The notes: generated from the sequence alone by a model not told the origin. Shown: positions 28,301 to 36,029, numbered from the stretch's first letter. The stretch is DNA of 64,000 nt from Norana najaformis (GCA_964023275.1 OZ029913.1:54533976-54597975), one strand, 5' to 3'. Program-made: numbers and translations.

Positions 28301-29789
28301 TTTCTGTTATTTGTAACATATAAAATTCTGTAGGCTAGCATATAGAGCATCTCTCATTAGCCCCTATTGAAGCAGTGCTACATAAATTTACAGTTACAAT
28401 TTCAACCATCATCATCATCATCATCATCACTGCCATCAACATCAGTTCCTGGTGTCATCCACTTGACGGCAATGGATCTCTTTTGTGAAAGCTATTCCAG
28501 TACTGACTCCTCCAGTTGATCTTAGTTTTGCAGTACAGAATATTTTCTTGCTGAACCTGAGAGTTCAAAATTAGCACACCGAATGTTCGACAACAAAGAA
28601 TGATTTAATCTGCCCAAATTTATCTCACACAGCTATTTTAGTCTACAGGATTATATCAAATTCTACTGTTCGGAAAATAGCAGGAACCTAGCAAGGAAAG
28701 ACTTCTGCTGGGCCTCCAAAAAAATAGATAAAACCATCTGAGCCAGTTTTTTAATGACAGGACATCCACCAACTAGTTCTGTAATAAATGCAGACCTAAT
28801 CTAATCAAATCCAACAACTTCTAAAGCACCGTTGTCATTAGTCTTCTATGATCTATGGCTAATTCAATGTGAAACCACAGTCCACAGTCAGAATCTGCTG
28901 AAGAAGTCCAGCTAAAATCCAACAGGTCAAGTAGACCAGAAGGTGGGATACAGTGACAGAGCAAGCTGAACTACGAAATTTCAATTTACAATGACATTAA
29001 TGAACTGATAAAGCAAACTTGGTTTTGAATCACATAGCTGCACAAGAGATGGAGTACTCAACTGAACTGTGCAGAGCATCTTGCAAGTATAAGTTAATTC
29101 AGAAGTTTCATAATGTTTTATGAATGGTCAAACAAGCACTGGCAAGACAACCCTGAACTTGATGCTAAATATTTATATGAAACTCATCCAAAGCATATTG
29201 TAGTTCATCTTGAATCCATTCAACAATTTGTAATCTTCTGTATATATTTTTTATATAGAATGACTTGAGCGGCACAGAAGCAGATCTGTTACATTTGCCT
29301 GTTACCTCAGCACCTGGGGTTCAAATCCCAGTGCATCACGTGAAAATGACAACTCAAATCCAGTAACTCGTGAGGAAAGGTAAGCAGCTGTTTGGTTGCT
29401 GTTGCCCCATTTCCACTTCAGTAGGAATATCCTTTAAGCCATATAAAAAATGTTAATATAGGTGTGTAATAAATGAAAAATTACTGTATACCTTCCCAGT
29501 GACTGATACTTTGTGGGCTAGAGGCACAGCACTATAGAATACACCACAGAAGACAAGAAAATGTCATCAATATGCAGCCATTAGGTAAAGACTTGCCAAC
29601 TAAAGATACAGAAAACAACTCAAATTCTGGTGACATGAATCATTCAGTCATGTGCATACCTGCTAAGGCCTTAATTCTAGACCTCTCAAACAGTTTGGCA
29701 GAGTTGTTCTCCTGATCTTCGAGATCCTCTTCATTTTCATTGGCAATGACTGTCTGCTGTTCCCAGCGCGTTCCGTTCTGTTCTGTCAT
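1094..29789 (-). CDS. SPTB-like (beta-spectrin): Beta-spectrin, N-terminal two thirds (30 coding exons, partial)
   Basis: Conventional beta-spectrin is the actin-binding chain of the spectrin tetramer that forms the membrane skeleton. The joined exons read from ATG at 29789 to 1094 in one frame (1,663 codons + 2 bases). In order: a short acidic N-terminus, CH1 (about residues 53-158, [10 protein letters not shown]), CH2 (about 172-277, [15 protein letters not shown]), then spectrin repeats from about residue 300, each near 106 residues with conserved Trp positions, ending inside repeat 13. Diagnostic stretches include [20 protein letters not shown] and [19 protein letters not shown]. The family is usually about 2,300 residues, so roughly 640 residues lie beyond the left edge. 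I see no SH3 domain and no beta-heavy features. All 29 introns within the coding part have AG acceptors and GT donors in matching phase. Identity is from recall of the family; exon borders are read from the sequence. Confidence 0.95.
1385..1640 (+). repeat. tRNA-derived SINE, family A
   Basis: Starts with a tRNA-like head with B box GGTTCGAACCTGC (about 1427-1441), followed by a body that also occurs near 13925-14130 and 36030-36295 (CGCCAAGCAG..., GGGAAGTAAAC...). In a spectrin intron. Confidence 0.65.
1940..2327 (-). CDS. Beta-spectrin exon 29
   Basis: Residues 1465-1594, the largest exon: [40 protein letters not shown] and [18 protein letters not shown]. Covers most of repeat 12. Confidence 0.95.
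2494..2553. repeat. (CTAT)n microsatellite
   Basis: About 15 units with two CCAT variants, followed at 2575-2635 by TGTC/TGTT repeats. Confidence 0.95.
2861..2991 (-). CDS. Beta-spectrin exon 28
   Basis: Residues 1422-1465: [20 protein letters not shown] and [11 protein letters not shown]. Donor GTATGT after CG of an Arg codon. Confidence 0.93.
3744..3965 (-). CDS. Beta-spectrin exon 27
   Basis: Residues 1348-1421: [20 protein letters not shown] and [19 protein letters not shown]. 74 whole codons. Its acceptor and first bases are duplicated about 217 bp upstream. Confidence 0.95.
3942..4580. repeat. Tandem duplication split by a retroelement insertion
   Basis: Two markers recur in the same order: the exon 27 acceptor segment (3942-3990 and 4159-4208) and CCTGACTAGACACAGCAA (near 4061 and 4528). 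Without about 250 bp at roughly 4215-4520 the spacing would be an even 217 bp. That extra block begins with AAGTAAGTAAGTAA next to TTTATTATGGC, which on the minus strand reads as a retroelement 3' end with AATAAA and a CTTA tail. Confidence 0.6.
4159..4208 (-). pseudogene. Duplicated acceptor and start of beta-spectrin exon 27
   Basis: About 50 bases copy 3942-3990: the first bases of exon 27, its AG acceptor and the adjoining intron. Minus strand reads GAAGTGCAGCC, then an in-frame TAG. It is part of a longer local duplication (next entry). Confidence 0.75.
4600..5230. repeat. Diverged tandem repeats in spectrin intron
   Basis: Irregular copies of a CATTTACACTATTATTC-TTTGCTTCTG motif recur near 4627, 4715, 4820, 5030, 5080 and 5160, often followed by GAATAA or AGTAAG-type sequence. 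Spacing varies from about 50 to 200 bases. Confidence 0.45.
5236..5424 (-). CDS. Beta-spectrin exon 26
   Basis: Residues 1285-1347: [39 protein letters not shown]. 63 whole codons. The plus-strand open frame over 5047-5472 is its shadow. Confidence 0.95.
5868..5958 (-). CDS. Beta-spectrin exon 25
   Basis: Residues 1254-1284: [20 protein letters not shown] and [12 protein letters not shown] 5959-5960, donor GTGAGT. Confidence 0.93.
6040..6130 (-). repeat. LINE/SINE tail, minus sense
   Basis: ATAATTGTAATTGTAATCAT AAATTTGTATAGTGCC, the reverse complement of the common tail. Confidence 0.6.
6404..6482. repeat. Short tandem repeat, unit about 28 bp
   Basis: Two and a half copies of a unit containing GTATATGAAAAGTCTGCTTG, in a spectrin intron. 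Confidence 0.7.
6566..6738 (-). CDS. Beta-spectrin exon 24
   Basis: Residues 1197-1254: [39 protein letters not shown]. Splits an Arg codon (AG/GTGAGA). Confidence 0.94.
7115..7192 (-). CDS. Beta-spectrin exon 23 (26 codons)
   Basis: Residues 1171-1196: [20 protein letters not shown], the opening of a repeat. Donor GTAAGA. Symmetric phase 0 exon. Confidence 0.93.
7669..7758 (-). CDS. Beta-spectrin exon 22 (30 codons)
   Basis: Residues 1141-1170: [20 protein letters not shown]. Symmetric phase 0 exon; AG 7759-7760, donor GTAATT. Confidence 0.92.
7909..8008. repeat. (CATC)n/(CACC)n compound repeat
   Basis: TCCATCCATCCCTTCCATCC-type units passing into CCACCCACCC. Confidence 0.95.
8330..8385. 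repeat. (ACAT)n microsatellite
   Basis: ACATACAT run with a CACACA end. Confidence 0.95.
8434..8709 (-). CDS. Beta-spectrin exon 21
   Basis: Residues 1049-1140: [20 protein letters not shown] and [20 protein letters not shown]. 92 whole codons. A decayed copy of its first part, acceptor included, lies upstream near 8990-9125. Confidence 0.95.
8990..9125 (-). pseudogene. Decayed copy of beta-spectrin exon 21 start
   Basis: The plus-strand bases at 9059-9115 closely resemble 8661-8715 (GGAAGTTCTGCAAATC...), i.e. the first part of exon 21 with its TGACAG acceptor. On the minus strand it reads GATTTGCAGAACTTCCT like the real exon but has early TGA stops. It sits in the intron just upstream of the true exon. 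Confidence 0.7.
9256..9372 (-). CDS. Beta-spectrin exon 20
   Basis: Residues 1010-1048: [20 protein letters not shown] and [15 protein letters not shown]. 39 whole codons. Confidence 0.94.
9650..9696. repeat. Perfect 20-bp hairpin, 7-base loop
   Basis: Arm GAATATAATACAAAATATTC (9650-9669) is exactly mirrored at 9677-9696, directly before the 35-bp direct repeat. Confidence 0.9.
9695..9729. repeat. 35-bp exact direct repeat, copy 1
   Basis: TCAATATTACACAAATTTTA and on to CACATATTCAAG; identical to 10039-10073. The two copies flank spectrin exon 19. Confidence 0.9.
9892..10020 (-). CDS. Beta-spectrin exon 19
   Basis: Residues 967-1009: [40 protein letters not shown]. 43 whole codons. Flanked on both sides by an exact 35-bp direct repeat (see repeats). 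Confidence 0.94.
10039..10073. repeat. 35-bp exact direct repeat, copy 2
   Basis: Identical to 9695-9729. Confidence 0.9.
10075..10205 (+). repeat. SINE family B, 3' part
   Basis: GGTTACTGTGTAGGGATC, AGCAAGTCCTTCACTCACAA and the ending TTTAATAAATACAGAAATAA are shared with 38360-38540 and 56880-57080. Confidence 0.55.
10593..10689 (-). CDS. Beta-spectrin exon 18
   Basis: Residues 934-966: [20 protein letters not shown] then [13 protein letters not shown] 10690-10691, GT 10591-10592. Not open as a long ORF; found by frame continuity. Confidence 0.93.
10752..10981 (+). repeat. tRNA-derived SINE with (ATC)n tail
   Basis: Pol III-like boxes: TGGCATGGTCTG (A-like) and GGGTTTGAATCT (B box, near 10810-10825), then a body ending in AGAGAAATCATCATCATC. 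Lies in the intron between spectrin exons 17 and 18. Confidence 0.7.
11483..11685 (-). CDS. Beta-spectrin exon 17
   Basis: Residues 867-934: [20 protein letters not shown] and [20 protein letters not shown], typical of the beta-spectrin mid-rod. Donor GTAAGC; splits a Lys codon. Confidence 0.94.
11810..12055. repeat. Diverged minisatellite, unit about 28 bp
   Basis: About eight copies around the motif CTTGACAACACT(T/C)-AAT-CC, each differing. In the intron between spectrin exons 16 and 17. Confidence 0.6.
12079..12243 (-). CDS. Beta-spectrin exon 16
   Basis: Residues 812-866: DRYGQ-type helix ([20 protein letters not shown]) and [14 protein letters not shown], the Trp of the next repeat. 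55 whole codons. Confidence 0.94.
12436..12562 (+). other. Unrecognised open, exon-like segment, plus strand
   Basis: Starting at ACA 12438, 41 codons are open: [34 protein letters not shown]. They are bordered by TACAG (12431-12435) and by AGG/GTATGT (12560-12566), both splice-like, on the strand opposite to spectrin. Composition looks coding. It may be a captured gene or transposon fragment. No family recognised. Confidence 0.35.
12617..12694 (-). CDS. Beta-spectrin exon 15 (26 codons)
   Basis: Residues 786-811: [21 protein letters not shown] short symmetric exon (phase 0 to 0) joining exons 14 and 16 in a continuous repeat helix. Confidence 0.92.
13035..13330 (-). mobile_element. LINE 3' end (reverse transcriptase C-terminus), family G
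   Basis: Minus-strand open frame reads [20 protein letters not shown] then [17 protein letters not shown], the WN.L...R..SL..F...LK motif that ends CR1/L2-type LINE proteins. It is followed by a stop and the tail GCTTTATAAATGTCAGATTA CAATTACAA (13035-13075). Truncated fragment in a spectrin intron. Confidence 0.75.
13477..13593 (-). CDS. Beta-spectrin exon 14 (repeat 5 start)
   Basis: Residues 747-785: [19 protein letters not shown] and [18 protein letters not shown], the standard repeat opening. 39 whole codons. Confidence 0.94.
13925..14130 (+). repeat. tRNA-derived SINE, family A, degraded
   Basis: Shares with the copy at 1385 the order ACACAGTGGTC, GTCTGTAATC, AGACTGCATA, CCTGGACAAGTT. 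The B box is decayed (GGGTTAGAGCC). Confidence 0.5.
14347..14547 (-). CDS. Beta-spectrin exon 13 (repeats 3-4)
   Basis: Residues 680-746: [34 protein letters not shown]. 67 whole codons, phase 0 at both ends. Confidence 0.94.
14838..15082 (-). CDS. Beta-spectrin exon 12 (repeat 3)
   Basis: Residues 598-679: [17 protein letters not shown] then [20 protein letters not shown], a repeat with its conserved Trp. Ends phase 0. Confidence 0.95.
15702..15867 (-). CDS. Beta-spectrin exon 11 (repeats 2-3)
   Basis: Residues 543-598: [20 protein letters not shown] and a helix with [12 protein letters not shown] 15868-15869, donor GTAATT; splits a Gly codon. Confidence 0.94.
16285..16345 (+). repeat. LINE/SINE tail
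   Basis: CTTGGCGCTATATAAATTTC CGATTACAAC, close upstream of the spectrin exon 10 donor in plus coordinates. Confidence 0.6.
16385..16523 (-). CDS. Beta-spectrin exon 10 (repeat 2)
   Basis: Residues 496-542: [18 protein letters not shown] and [15 protein letters not shown]. Ends phase 0 at AAG/GTAGGT. Confidence 0.95.
16760..16975 (+). repeat. Family D 3' end
   Basis: AGAAGCAACCATCAATTGTT and GCATTATGATAACAATGCTA CAGAAG as in the other copies; the body upstream is diverged. In a spectrin intron. Confidence 0.5.
17200..17457 (-). CDS. Beta-spectrin exon 9 (repeats 1-2)
   Basis: Residues 410-496, including [19 protein letters not shown] and [18 protein letters not shown], very highly conserved dimerisation-region sequence. 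The acceptor at 17458-17459 is preceded by an AT dinucleotide run rather than a pyrimidine tract. Confidence 0.95.
17460..17492. repeat. AT-rich microsatellite at spectrin exon 9 acceptor
   Basis: ATATATAAATATATATAAAT and more AT; it occupies the place of the polypyrimidine tract in front of the exon 9 acceptor. Confidence 0.9.
18006..18188 (-). CDS. Beta-spectrin exon 8 (repeat 1)
   Basis: Residues 349-410: [20 protein letters not shown] and [17 protein letters not shown]. The partial repeat 1 is a known dimer-nucleation region in the family. Confidence 0.95.
18340..19718. mobile_element. Non-autonomous DNA transposon with TIRs
   Basis: Begins TACCGTATATACTCGCGTAT and ends in its near inverse (GCGGGTATATACGGTA), with TA on both outer sides. 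Several subterminal copies of CGACTTATACGCG occur in both orientations near each end. No transposase open frame in the 1.38 kb. A TA target would suit a Tc1/mariner-like mover, but the superfamily is not proven. It sits in the intron between spectrin exons 7 and 8. Confidence 0.7.
19240..19432. mobile_element. Possible second TIR element nested in the transposon
   Basis: GGTGCGCATTATATGTGG and AAGTGCGCATAATAACCCGG AAAATACGGTA resemble the ends of another inverted-repeat DNA element; GCGCAC/GTGCGC motifs recur. Left end uncertain. Confidence 0.35.
19782..19969 (-). CDS. Beta-spectrin exon 7 (start of repeat 1)
   Basis: Residues 287-349. Contains [10 protein letters not shown] and [20 protein letters not shown], the invariant opening of the first spectrin repeat. 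AG 19970-19971, donor GTAAGC; splits a Lys codon. Confidence 0.95.
20806..20918 (-). CDS. Beta-spectrin exon 6 (CH2 end)
   Basis: Residues 249-286 with [20 protein letters not shown], the conserved last helix of beta-spectrin CH2. Ends phase 0 at AAG/GTAAAC. Confidence 0.94.
21805..21920 (-). CDS. Beta-spectrin exon 5 (CH2, middle)
   Basis: Residues 210-248 with [10 protein letters not shown] and [20 protein letters not shown] 21921-21922, GT 21803-21804. Confidence 0.94.
22555..22727 (-). CDS. Beta-spectrin exon 4 (CH1-CH2 linker and CH2 start)
   Basis: Residues 153-210. Begins IQDITVEE and carries the CH2 signature [17 protein letters not shown] and [15 protein letters not shown]. Splits an Arg codon at its 3' end (donor GT 22553-22554). 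Confidence 0.95.
23233..23406 (-). CDS. Beta-spectrin exon 3 (CH1, second part)
   Basis: Residues 95-152, exactly 58 codons. Contains [20 protein letters not shown] and [14 protein letters not shown] (actin-binding site 2). Phase 0 at both ends. Confidence 0.95.
23407..25828 (-). other. Third spectrin intron, 2.4 kb
   Basis: Contains an AT/AC microsatellite at 23849-23882 and a tRNA-Thr-like SINE at 24690-24932; nothing else recognised. Confidence 0.6.
24690..24932 (-). repeat. tRNA-Thr-like SINE head
   Basis: On the minus strand TTAGCTGATTGGTTAAAGC and CGCTTGTAACG then CAGGTTTGAGCC form a tRNA-like A box, a TGT-type anticodon loop and a B box. No intact acceptor stem, so a SINE rather than a tRNA gene. 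Confidence 0.5.
25829..25980 (-). CDS. Beta-spectrin exon 2 (CH1, first part)
   Basis: Residues 44-94. Opens with [11 protein letters not shown] and contains [10 protein letters not shown] (actin-binding site 1 of CH1) and [22 protein letters not shown] at 25981-25982, GT at 25827-25828. Confidence 0.95.
26145..26192 (+). repeat. LINE/SINE tail
   Basis: GAGGCGCTATATAAATCTGC GATTACAGTTACAATG, in spectrin intron 2. Confidence 0.6.
29265..29470 (+). repeat. Probable tRNA-derived SINE
   Basis: B box-like GGGGTTCAAATCCCAG at about 29318-29333 behind CCTGTTACCTCAGCACC; otherwise unrelated to the other families here. In spectrin intron 2. Confidence 0.45.
29660..29789 (-). CDS. Beta-spectrin coding exon 1 (start codon)
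   Basis: The ATG at 29789-29787 opens residues 1-43, ending [11 protein letters not shown], the sequence that precedes CH1 in beta-spectrins. The exon reaches to an AG acceptor at 29793-29794, leaving 3 bases of 5' UTR. The donor is GT at 29658-29659, after one base of codon 44. No other in-frame ATG is available. Confidence 0.9.
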
Positions 29790-29792
29790 TTC

Positions 29793-32700
29793 CTATGACT
29801 GTACTACAGAACAAAAAACAGTCAAAGATAAGACACAAGTTCAAATGAACTCTGATCCCACAAATACATAAACAGCACAACACATCACGAACCATGAGCC
29901 CTAAACTTAAACATAACACTGGATGAACATCAGTGATATCATCACTGGTATCACCTTTAACAGGAAGCTAGAAGTTTTAAAAGAGAAACTAACATATTGC
30001 ACTTGGTAAGGTAAAGTATTCACAATTATTATATGTTACTTTCAACATTACTCCTCAGAACATGCAAACAGCATAACAGTTCCATAACCTTAACTCTTTT
30101 ACAATTGCATTAAATTTACCAAGACAAAATACACCCCACAGACTTTTGGGCAAAATATGCATTCATTTATTACATGCCCCTATTAATATTAGTATTCAGA
30201 GACACAGTTCTGGGGGTTAAAGAAATCTTCAGCTGAAGTTCAAGCACAACAACAGCAAACATAATGGCAATTCAACAAGCTGAACACCATTTATTAATTG
30301 ATTATATGGCACCATTCCACCAATTTTGCATAAAACTCCAGGATTTCAACCCCAAAAGCACAGGTGAAAGGCAAACACATTAGCCATCTGTCACCTTTCC
30401 TCTATGTCTGTCACACTCCATCTTTTTATCAGCCCAGTCATGCTAACCTCAGAAAGGCCCCTCCAGATAGCAGTCTTAAAGTAGGTATAAGGTACGTGGG
30501 CTTATAACTGATCTGTAGCAGTTCATTAGTATTTCATTATCTTTTTTATCAGATATATTTCACCTTTAGAGCAGTACCTGCATTTGTTCAAGCTTTATCT
30601 ACATCATAAAAAGCCCGTGACACATCTTGATCAAATCAGACAGCAAAGCTTAGGCCTAAATTAATTCCTCAAAGCATATGCTGAGTTTCATTAATTGAAA
30701 TTAAATTCCCAAGCCCAGGTGCCGAGTTTAATTAGCAACTGTTCATCATTCTACATGCCCAGCCAGCACAGGTCCAAAGGTTGCCAAGAACACTGAATTA
30801 CAGATGAACATTCAGCCAGCAGTTCAAAGTTCACCAGCTGCTTTCATTCAGCCTCCATCTGTTGACAGATATTGCTATTTGTGCAACAGTATTAAATAAC
30901 AAGGCACAACCATTCAATCAGCTTTTGCCAGGTGTTTATGTTGCAAAACCATTCATGAAACAAGATGCTTAAATGACCTCATGTAAAGTACTGTAATAAA
31001 GAAGAGGATTACACAAAATGACTCAAAGCAGACAGATACCTCAATGCTTCAGCTAACTTCGCTCAACACACACAGAAAGAAAATGAAGCAACATAGCGAA
31101 CCATTTATAAGACAAAGAAGAGCAGTCCCTTAAGCTAATCCCAAGTGTCAGCCATAGGTATGAAATGTTAGCAACTTCATTTTTTAGACTTAGCAAATGA
31201 GGGTGAGAGGCTAGTCCTCTCCCTTGCCACTCGGTCTTCCCATCAACACTGTATGGTCAGTGTACTCATTTTATAGCTGAGTTCACTATTACACTGAGTT
31301 GAACCATTTAAGAAATAAGATAATTAAATGACACAATGTGAAGTAATGTGAAGACAAATAATATGGTACAAGATTACATAGCATTTCCTCAACATGTCAC
31401 CTGCACAAGCTTTTACATTCTGCTTTATGTATTATTCTTTTTTAAGGAGCCTAACAACAATGATTCGGTTAACCCTGTTCAGTTCACAATGAAACCAAAT
31501 AAAATGTGCTGAATTTGAAGTTTATTGTCAACATCAGACATACCTAAGTCAGTTCTTTAATAATCAATAAGGAATCACACACCAAATCCTTTAGAAATAG
31601 AGCTAGACAAACAGTGCAGCCATTTTGAAGATGATCAAGCTTAATGGCATTCTTATATACACAATAAAATTTATTAAATAAAAAATACAAATATAGGTAC
31701 AATAACTGAAAAACAAATTTAAATTAAACAATATAGTCTCACCTTCTCTCTCCCATAAAATATATCTGCAAATCTAAACAAAGTTTTACTAGTCCTTTTG
31801 TCTAAGTGTTTTTTCTCACGTGTAATAAAGTCCAATCCTTTCTAAGACATTACTAACTTGGGTGGATTTTCCCAGTTTAATCAACTAGAGTTGTCAGTGT
31901 TGGATCATCTACAGCAGGAGTGAAAATCTTTCACCCCCTTAACCATATTGATGTCTAGTCCTGGCCCTACTGATACTGAACAATTCCCTCCTCTCAAAGG
32001 CATTCATGAACGTAAGCACAGGCATGACTAAGAAAGTATATCTAGATAGCAGGCCTCAACATGAGGCCAAATGACAGACTGTGTAGGCTGTGCAATATAC
32101 GGTTGCTCAAATGTACAGAACTCAAAATAAAACAAAAAAGCTCTTACTGGAGTGCTTTGTCTTCAGCTGTACATATAGAACAAAGAGAATAAGAAACCAT
32201 AACTAAACTAGACAGACACTATAAATGAGACAAAACAAGATTTGGTCCTTCAGCCTCGGAACCACCTGCTTCTCCCAAGTTTCTGTAGAAGTGTGTAAAC
32301 AAGTGACTTACCTTAACCTTTTAAACCAGACACGAGAAAAGCATTGCACTTGAAAAATGTAAAAAAGTGAATGGAGATCATGCATTCGTTCCCATCAAGG
32401 CCAAATAGGGGCATCATCGAGATAGTAAAAGTGCAAACATATTAAATAATTCAACAAGTAATGTCCCAGGTAACTGACAGTGAAAAGAAAAAAGTGGTTT
32501 TTCATATAGAATCATTCATCTTATCATAATCCTCCATACTTTACAACCACTTGCAAAAAGCCTGTAAGAAAATATTCCCAACAAACAGCAATGTTCCTAC
32601 GGCACAGAAGCATTTTCATGCAATAAATGCCTCACCTGCACACAGCTATAAAGCCGCAGTCTGTGAGCAAAAGCTGGCAGCTATTCAGAAACAACTTTTT

Positions 32701-35095
32701 GAATATGAATTCCCTGTTTTTGTCTGTGCTCAGTTCTGCTTGTGCCCGTGGTATGAAACGCCTCTGCACAGAAGGCATTTTTATCATGCATAACAGTGCA
32801 CAAGTTCAACTTCAAACAAACATCAAATTACATCACAAAATTTATTCAGAACTAATAACTAATCTGCTACCATGTGCTATGACCAATAAACACCATCTGA
32901 AAACAAAGTTACTCTGACACAAAGGCTGTCTGTACTTCACCTATTTTATCGTCTTTTAGACCAATCTGCTGCGAACTGATTATACAGTCGGCCAATCCCA
33001 ACAGAACAAATGCCTAATACATCTGCATGATAAAAAATCTCAGAAATTAAATAATACCCGTTGGAGACTGTCAGTTTGCACTGTAAATGGTGGCACATGT
33101 GTACAGCAGTCAGAGTCCATGAAATTTAAGCAGTGCAGTGCCCCTAATAGGACCACAGCTGGTTAGGTTGTAGCAGTCTGGCCAAAACAGCAGCACAGCG
33201 AGAGGAATATTAGCAATATAGCATCACTGGTGCATACAAATGCTATTGCCGCCCAGCATGCCCTCTAACATAATAAATCCAGCACAATAACAAAGGTGAC
33301 ATTGACAAGTGTCTGTCACACAGGTAAACAGAAAAGTTCACTGTCAGGTTTAACAAGAGTTTAAGTGAGTCACAAAACAACATATATATCCATAATACCG
33401 CCTGAGTGTTTGTGCAACAGGTGAGCGGATGATAACTGTGTTCTGCAGCATATAACTTAAGGAGACAGCAAACCTGCTTAACAACAAAAGCAGGGGCCCA
33501 ACCCATCCAGAAACTGAACTGCCATCAGATCCACAGATAATTACCATGGTGTGTCCCACTGCATTTCTACCAAATCTGCAGGATGAGACTTAACTTCATT
33601 TCCACCCTTTCTAAGGCTTAAATTCAGACAAGCTCAAGACTAAATTATAGATATTCATGATATCTTAAATGCTTTCGTATCCTTTTAATTACTCACTGTT
33701 ATCAATTAAATTTCAACTGAGAAATGAATCACAACAGGAAAAGCTTGCAGCATTCCATCTCTCATTGTGGTGAAATTAGGAAAAATGCAAATGGCAATGA
33801 CGACCTTTGATCCCTCAGGTGCAGGGTTAAGTCTAACACAGTGCTAGCCAAATGACTGAAGAACTGTCCCTTAATTAATATACAATCAAATGCAGCATGA
33901 CGTAAGTATAACAGTGTAACTAATTCTGCAGTGACAAATGAAACACGTAAAACTAATATGATAGTGCATGTTAATTAAGTATGGTTGTCAAAAAATGATG
34001 CAAATAAGGTCATATAAAATAATAAATGAATGGAGACATGACAAACAATGATACTTGAGAAAAAACTATATGCAGTGGTAATGGTTAGTGAAATTTGTTT
34101 CTACCTCATGTATTTTTTTTCATAATGAAGTGCAAAATTAGACTCAAGAGTCTGATACTAAAACTCTATATTTATTTAGCGCTGTTCAAATGCCTACAAA
34201 AATTGTAGTATTTAATACTTAAACATTAAACAATATTTATCCAATGCTTAAAGGATTTTACCATCTGCCTATTTAATACTTGAGCATAAAACACTTTACT
34301 TCATAGGTAAGGTATGTTAACCACCTGGCATGTAAAACTTAGCATAAATATCAATTTCAATTAGTAAAACAACTCCATGATAAATGTAGTAATTATCAAC
34401 TTACTAGTTATTAACCTTTGCATGAGGTTAATTAGCCAATCAGTCCAAGTGAAGCCAAAATAGCATATTAGCACTTAGCAGTGATCATATTTTAGCAACT
34501 AACCTATTGCTCCATTATTGTTAGCATTAATCCACTGCAGTTGCAAAATCTTGGGGTGCTTTTTACCGATTTTATACCACCAGAAGTAAAGACATCTTCC
34601 ATATACAGCAAAGACAAGTTAAACATGCAACAGCTCCGCTATCATCCTGCATTTAAAAGCTACATACACATAAACAGTCGCCTCGGCATTAAATCCTTCC
34701 TTATCCTTCGCTAATATAACGCATGCAACTCGAATACAAGGTTAAAGAGTCAGACGGCCGAACGAAACTTGTCTGCACACTCAAAACCCACGCACACAGT
34801 CTTCTAAGTCGATCCAAAATTCAACAAGTTAAGCGTTGCTACAGGCAACGGCACTAAAACGCCCAAGCTCCTGCTAAATTACCCAACGACTATTCCGGCC
34901 TTCAAGAAGAAAAAATTTCGAACATGCATTAATTCGAGCCGATAAAGCTCAATGAAATCAGCGATCGAAATATCAACAGGCAATCCTAACTATCGACATT
35001 GCTGGGTGGCTAGGTCAACGTCATCGCCAATACACAGGCAAAATGACAGGCGCTTGGCAATATCATACAGGTAAAGATGACTATAACCAACTCAC
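29793..35095 (-). other. First spectrin intron, 5.3 kb
   Basis: Apart from one SINE family E copy near 31130, I see no repeat, exon or RNA gene. Short open frames at 32551-32917 and 33243-33559 lack coding features. Long first introns of this kind commonly hold enhancers, but none can be read from the sequence. Confidence 0.6.
31130..31310 (-). repeat. SINE family E copy
   Basis: GTTAGCAACTTCATTTTTTA, GGCTAGTCCTCTCCCTTGCC, GTCAGTGTACTCATTTTATA. The only element I recognise in the 5.3-kb first spectrin intron. Confidence 0.55.
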
Positions 35096-35290
35096 CTGCA
35101 CAATAAGAAACGCAATTGTTGCAGTAAATCCCGAAGCAGATATACGTTTAGGCAGTTGACGATAGCAGCAAACCCTGAATAAGTTGAAAAGACGAAAGTT
35201 CGACTTGCAGCAAAACTTCAACCAAACGTCATCTTGCTCAAACTTTCAGGTCAGACAGATCATTCGCCAACACCGGTGACAACAAGATGG
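35096..35290 (-). promoter_or_regulatory. Probable non-coding first exon and promoter of beta-spectrin
   Basis: A good donor, CAG/GTGAG, lies at 35094-35096 on the minus strand, about 5.3 kb upstream of the ATG exon, whose own acceptor is at 29793-29794. The ATG exon carries only 3 untranslated bases, so an upstream non-coding exon is required. The stretch up to 35290 is richer in CpG than its surroundings and ends in AAGATGGCG (35285-35293), a match to the YY1 core motif common in TATA-less promoters. The transcription start is not visible; the upper limit is approximate. Confidence 0.5.
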
Positions 35291-35684
35291 CGTCGCCTTT
35301 GGCGAAAATAGTTCCTCTGAAAAGGCTCACAGATTTAAAACATTCCCCTATAGTTTAAAAATAAAATAAAATTATTTCGGAATAATATATCTTGAAATAT
35401 TTAGGAAATTGGGACGAAATTTTTTACTTTTGAGTAAATATGTACAAAGCGCTTTTTAATATCGTCTGCGTCTTAAGTGGGCTGCAGTAGGTAAGTAGTC
35501 TACACATTTTTGGTAACATAATCCCATTAGACTTGGTGAGGTAGTACAATAAAATTGGGACTTTATCTCTTCACTTACGAATAAAGCACGAATTAAAGCA
35601 AAACCTTGTGTTCTTGAGCATAACTATTACATAAGATATTGTTAAGGGTTTCTGCAAAACTTCAATATTTTACGCCACGCCTGG

Positions 35685-35945
35685 TCTATCGGTAATCGTA
35701 ATCGTAATCCCGAGATTTCTACAGCGCACAACGAAAGCCACGTCACGGGGACCAGCTTATCCACAGGCGCTCAGTCAAAACAAAATTGATAGGCATAAAG
35801 GGTTCGGTTCCAGGTCAAAATCCAAAAGTCAGGCAGAGACAGCGTGGCAGCTACGATGGGTGATGTTTGGAATTGGAGCGGAGAGATAACAGGAAGAAGG
35901 GAAGTCAGGATAGGATCTTGAAAGATGAATATTTTCAGTTTTGAG
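35685..35945 (-). mobile_element. LINE 3' end, family C
   Basis: Shares over 200 bp with 55525-55790 and, inverted, with 52105-52390: CACGGGGACCAGCTTATCCA, GGCGCTCAGTCAAAACAAAA, GAAGTCAGGATAGGATCT. The tail CGTAATCGTAATC lies at 35695-35710. Confidence 0.65.
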
Positions 35946-36029
35946 TGAAAGGCTAATGCAGAAATTGCAAGCAGTGGAACATAGATGAGTTTTTATGATG
36001 GGTCAGATAGCTGTCGCAATTCTGGGGGA

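Larger units (their letters stand above)
25981..29659 (-). other. Second spectrin intron, 3.7 kb
   Basis: Contains a retroelement tail (26145), TACA/CATA microsatellites (27430-27490), an ATC run (28407-28432) and a SINE (29265). The rest is AT-rich sequence without recognisable content. Confidence 0.6.

Noticed and set aside
32551-33559. Several open frames in spectrin intron 1 (32551-32917 plus, 33243-33559 minus)
   Set aside because: Sixty to ninety-six codons long, overlapping, without motifs or splice support; expected by chance in this much sequence.
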